Assembly: GCF_031877795.1 (NCBI RefSeq)
Contig: NC_133931.1
Location: 129,680,621 to 129,744,620 of the forward strand
Origin: Strix aluco
Taxonomy: Eukaryota; Chordata; Aves; Strigiformes; Strigidae
DNA: 64,000 nt
Direction: 5' to 3'
Shown here: positions 59,274 to 64,000 of the stretch, one piece after another
Layout of the letters: every line of letters starts with the position of its first letter
Position numbering within the stretch: position 1 is the first letter of the stretch
Made by a program: the position numbers and the translations under genes
The notes under the pieces: generated by a model
Seen by the model: the letters and a program-made list of their open reading frames with translations, nothing else
The model's database searches: none
What the model was told of the DNA's origin: nothing

Positions 59274-60796
59274 AAGTAAGTTCCCTAACATGGTTCTTAA
59301 ACTCAGTTATTTTGTTCAGGTCTCACTAATGGGGCTTTCACATTATCTTTGGGGCACCTTTTCAACTCTTTTTCATTTATTTTTGTCCTTTCTTTTTGAG
59401 TAAAAATGAGACAATATAGCTATAGAATATACTGTGCAGTATGTAGAATACAGCTCTTCAGTGTTGCTTCATGGTCTCCCAACTTCACCAAAAATCTATC
59501 ACTTCAAACTGTTCAGAAGGATTCAGAGTGGAATCTTTTCAACTTCACTATGGAGCTGCTGCTGCATGGCTGTTTCTTCAGGTCTGGGACTCTAAAATAA
59601 CTTGAAGAATTTTCTTCAAGCTTTGTACAAAATGACTTCTCAGTTGTATGATTAAGCCTGATGCATTCGCCACAGACTAGCTGGAGAGGACAGAATTACA
59701 GACGGCTAAAAATCTGGGCTTGCACAGTGACTGAAGCCTGGCTTCAATCTCCACTGTGGAGAGACTCTCTCTCCCTAATATACCACCCTCTTGCTTGCTA
59801 GAAACACTGCGCTGAATCTCTAGAGAGTCTGAAAAGAAGAAATGTAATTTCTTAAATGAATATGCTTTAAAATGGCTCACTGTCACAGTGTAACATTACT
59901 TATAATGAAGTCAACGTAACATTAAAAATTGGTTAGGAAAAGAAATAATTTGTCTAATAAAGTTTCATCACCTGCAGTTTGGAAAAGTGACTGACAACCA
60001 GGATTGAGCAGAGCAGAAGTGGCAATTCAGAGGGTAGGTGACTCTAAATTACAAGGTGATGGCATTTCTGCAGGATCATGGGCTCTGACACTTGCCCTGC
60101 ATGCTGCTCTGAGACTCCCTGGGCAGCCCGAGGTGGCCCTGCTCTGCACTGTGTGGGCAGAACTTTGGCTGCCTCCAGCCCCATCACACACCAGGAGACA
60201 AGGGAAAGGGTAGTCTGGGGTGTGCTGGAGGGAGGAGCAAGGAGAGAGGGGATGAGGAAGGGAGAGGGATGATGCCTCATTGCACCCTGCAGCACCTTGC
60301 ACAGTAACCTCCAGCACGGGGAGAGAGCCCTTCCAAAACCTGCCTGTCCAAAAGGTGTAGTAAGGCCAAGACTGGTGATGGTAGTGTAGGCTTTTCAGCC
60401 TTTGTACAATGACTTCAGCGTATTTGCTGGAGTGTGGAAAAGGAGTGTGTCTGCTTTACTTGCTGGGGACAGTCTTACTATATTTTCCCATCACTATCCT
60501 TAAATAACTCACTGAACATTCTGCATATATATAAAGCAAGCCTAGGACTCTCTTTAATCTATCTCTGAAGACCTATTATTTCTAACTGATGGAGAAGATA
60601 ATAATCACTACATTATTGAATGTGCTTTAGTTTCCAGACATAGTATCAGCATGAATAATTATATGTCTTTAATCTCTTCTTTGAGTAGTAGTTCTTCCAC
60701 TATTATCTAACTGTTTTCAGTTCCACCGCAGAGATAGGTATGGCTGGAAAGAATGTTTCTTTCTTAGAGAAAGACGATTATATTTTGTCTGTTTAT

Positions 60797-60980
60797 AGAA
60801 TCATAGAATCATTCAGGTTGGAAAAGACTCTTTGGATCATCGAGTCCAACCATCAGCCCTACTCTGCAAAGTTCTCCCCTACACCATATCCCCCAGCATC
60901 TCATCTAAATGACCCTTAAACACATCCAGGGATGGTGACTCCACCACCTCCCTGGGCAGCCTATTTCACTGTCTAAAGTA
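60797..60980 (-). mobile_element. CR1 LINE 3'-end fragment, minus strand
   Basis: The plus strand starts with TAGAATCATAGAATCATT, the reverse complement of the CR1 terminal octamer repeat. It continues through GGTTGGAAAAGACTC, ATCGAGTCCAACCAT and CAGGGATGGTGACTCCACCA to CTCCCTGGGCAGCC. This is the last ~180 bases of a CR1 of the subfamily whose 3' end reads ATTCTATGATTCTA. It is truncated and in the same orientation as CDK6. The distal edge is approximate. Confidence 0.92.
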
Positions 60981-61521
60981 AAAGTGTACCAAACTACTCT
61001 GGAGGCTTTTAGAAAGCACCTTATTTCTTGTCAAAAGTTTCAATATATATAAAAATGACATCCTTTCAAGCGCTATGGGTCTCATGAAGTGCACATGATA
61101 ATAGCAATTTTATGTCTTTATTCACATTTTTATTCACATTCTGGTTTAGGCACAAGCTTCATTAACTGCTTTCTGAAAAGTGGAAGGATTGTTGGTATTA
61201 TTTCATTAGTTAAATCATCAAGCAAAAAATTATCTATTTACAGAAGACACAAACCCTGATCACATGTACCACCCACTATCAAGTTGTTATTTTAGAATGT
61301 GATCTCCTCTTTTTGATGCTAAAACATTTGTGTTTTGAAGAAAGCGAGATTTAGCATCTACTGTAAAATAACTTGACAAATAAAGAAGCCATTCATTTCT
61401 TTGATGGTTTATACACACAAAACTAATCAGAATTTTGCTTTTCTTATTTCTAGGAAGAACCACAGTGTGATGTTGCTGTTGGAGGATATTTCTAGGTACA
61501 TCCGTTGTCAGTAGGAGTGCA

Positions 61522-61573
61522 TGTGTGTGTGTGTGTGTGTGTGTGCGCGTGTTCGCACATCATGTGTGTGTAT
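61522..61573. repeat. Imperfect (TG)n microsatellite
   Basis: About 12 TG units, then a GCGCGTGTTCGCACA interruption and a second short TG run followed by TATA. An alternating purine-pyrimidine tract with Z-DNA potential. Confidence 0.95.
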
Positions 61574-63570
61574 ATAAACACTAGCAGAAGATGCTTTACC
61601 TACATCCAGTGGTTTGTACCTCAGAAGTCTCTGTGCACTAAGCAGCTGTGTGCAACAGCTACTAGAAAGGAACACTGGCTCTTAAGATGAGGTAATATTT
61701 TCAACCATTAGTGATAATTCAGAACTTACCCCAAAACTAATACACGGAAACATTTTTCCATTAAGCAGAATATTTCACAGAATTCTCTACTGACACCATA
61801 TAGAGAACATTTCTGAGAGACTACCTGAAACTTCACTTGAAATGTGTTTTATCTTTATACGAAAAGAAAGAAGCAAAAATAGTATCATCAACAGTGCCGT
61901 ACCTGATCCAGAGCCTGCAAAAGTCAAAGAAAGACTTGCCAGGGCTTGTTGTTATTATAATCAAACATGATGCCTAATCTTAGAGCCGCAGTGCAGCTTT
62001 CTATGGAATATGGGACAGCTCAGTTCTTTACAGAAGTGGTCAGCTTTGCATGCAATGAGGCTTGTGCTGATATTGCAACGTATTTACATATAGAGATACT
62101 TGACAGCACTGAGAGTGACAGGCTTTCAAAAAAGTAGCCATTCTTCAGTCATGCTTCAAGACTCAATAATCAAACAAAATTTGTAGAATAAAACAGCAAA
62201 TTGTAATAATCTATCTCAGAGCTGAAAGAGCCACAAAGGCAGAAAGAAATAAACACCATTGGCTTGTTATACTGATCAAGTCAAATACCTACTATAAGAA
62301 AGAAGAGAATTCCTTCCACAGTACCAAAAGAAACAAAGCATTAAAAAGGTGGCAGCCTGTGACTGTGCCTTGGAATACAGGTCTTGTTCTGGATCTGGCT
62401 GCTGCAATTTGGCATGTTTCCACTCACTCAGTCACCTGTTAGCATTAGCTAGCTGAGAGAATAGTCATAATTTCTAGTACCAGATCTTAGGCCTTGTTCC
62501 AGTTGCTTTGCTCTGCTCTACGTCTTTAGGTAGCCACAAAACCAACTCATCTAGCACTCCACATATTCCCACTGGGTGGCATCTAGCTCTTGTACAGTCT
62601 CTCACACCACTTATGCCAAGTCCCTGGGAGAAGGAGAATATGTAGCTCTAACTTGTGCCAAGGACCAAATCATGGTCGGTTCCATGCTGAGATCCCCAGA
62701 AGCTGCCCTTGTGACTGCCTAGTCTCTTCCTGAGTTCATCAGACTAGAGAATCTGAGCCTTGCCACTTACGGTTTGGCTTTATAATGAAGACCAGCTTTC
62801 CATTGCTACTAGAAAACCAAAGTCTGGTTAATAAAAAAAAATCTCCCCACTTCCTGGGGTGCTGTGTTAGACTTCAGTTCTGAACAGAAAAAACCTAAAT
62901 AGAGCAAAACCATGAAGGCCACCACAGACCTCTCTCCCATGGAACTTGGGACCACTTCTGTTTCAAACCATTTTTAACAAAAGGAGACAATGCACAAAGA
63001 AAATACTGTCTTAAAGAATGGATTAAATAATGCCAGTTCTCTAGGTGAGAGGCTTTACCATGGACTCTACAGCTGCTTCTAGACAAGAAAAAAAGGTAGA
63101 ATTAAGTTTTTAAAGAAACACGACCATCAAAATTGACTGGAACAAATGAGTCACTCTCAAAAAGAAATACTCTGTACCATTTCGAGGCAAATGTAACTGC
63201 TGGGTCAGAGTTTAACACAGAATTCTGTTAGGATTCTGAATTGTTATAGACTACTATGAATAAAATGAAGCTTGGGACTCTAAAAAAGGGGAAACGTCGT
63301 ACAAACAACTTCTACAAGATACTGTTTTCATTCAGCTGAGAATGAAACTTATGAACTAATGCTGTGCTTTGAGTTAATGGCCAGAGCTGAACAGGAGAGT
63401 AAAGGTACAAATAGCAATCAGGGCATATAAGTAAGGGAGGTGTACATTGTCTGCACATGGCAGGGTGAGCAGAGGACATGTGTGCATGAGTGGGTTAGCT
63501 GCTGAGTAAGAGCTTACCTGATCTTTACCCAGAGTGTGTGATGGAGGTAAAATAAGCTCAGCTGCAATTA

Positions 63571-63635
63571 ATCACAGAATTGTCTAGGTTGGAAAAGACC
63601 TTGAAGATCATCTAGTCCAAGCATTAATCTGAATA
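63571..63635 (-). mobile_element. Short CR1 LINE 3'-end fragment, minus strand
   Basis: The plus strand reads ATCACAGAATTGTCTAGGTTGG followed by AAAAGACCTTGAAGATCATC and TAGTCCAA. This is the reverse complement of a CR1 3' terminus; only about 60 bases remain. A strongly 5'-truncated copy. Confidence 0.85.
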
Positions 63636-64000
63636 ATATTTCTACAAATAATACATAATCTGAAAATGTCTTTTATACTGAAAGTCTGATTTGGACAAGA
63701 GTAGTCTCTGGCACATCTAAAATTAAGATATTTGTCTGGGTAACTTATAAAGCTGATACATATGAGAAATTTCATACCTCTACTACATTTTAGCTACAGT
63801 TATTAAAAATTCTTGTTGTAACTCTGGGCACTGTTCACTTCTATGTCCCATCAACTTCTACAAGAAGCACTCATATACCAGTGGCACTAAGAGCATGGCA
63901 TGGTATGGTGGGAGCCCCACAGCACCTGATACACTGTTATGCAGCCACACAGCTCTCCTTCCCCAAAGCAGATTGGGACTGTGATGCCTCTGTTGGAAGT

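Overview
This is a vertebrate nuclear genome window, most likely from a bird. The evidence is: (i) spliced, intron-rich genes with GT-AG junctions; (ii) one CpG-island promoter in an AT-rich background; (iii) CR1 non-LTR retrotransposon copies with typical amniote/avian 3' ends (the repeated ATTCTGTG-type octamer tail and the 'GGTTGGACCAGATGA' block); (iv) very few other interspersed repeats. There are no prokaryotic features. The species cannot be determined from the sequence alone.

The window holds two protein-coding genes in tandem on the minus strand. At the left (1 to about 6.7 kb) is the 5' part of FAM133B. Coding exon 1 (6400-6423) sits inside a CpG island (about 5640-7030), followed by exons 2 (2657-2754) and 3 (1895-1973). 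Together they encode the first 67 residues; the rest of the gene lies beyond the left edge. From about 11.7 kb to the right edge lies the 3' half of CDK6, the cyclin-D-dependent kinase. Its last four coding exons are at 53487-53596, 29725-29775, 25730-25865 and 23728-23874. They join in perfect frame to give the C-terminal 147 residues, matching residues 180-326 of a 326-residue kinase. A very long 3'UTR follows, possibly about 12 kb, ending near a candidate poly(A) signal at 11699-11704. The CDK6-then-FAM133B order and orientation match human 7q21.2 as I know it, which supports both identifications.

Region by region: 1-6399 FAM133B introns and exons; 5640-7030 CpG-island promoter; about 7.0-11.7 kb intergenic DNA with a small CpG-rich patch near 8 kb; about 11.7-23.7 kb presumed CDK6 3'UTR, with a miR-29-type seed match, a Pumilio-type site and a 22-base C/G homopolymer; 23.9-64 kb CDK6 introns with three CR1 copies, microsatellites and homopolymers. 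Most six-frame open reading frames here are chance frames.

I found no convincing new biological system. The observations most worth checking are the strand-composition switch at the FAM133B promoter (possible divergent transcription), the G-rich homopolymer in the CDK6 3'UTR, a possible Leu-to-Pro change in the CDK6 C-lobe, a CpG/E-box patch in the CDK6 intron near 56.1 kb, and an unrecognised insert with a terminal A-tract in FAM133B intron 1.
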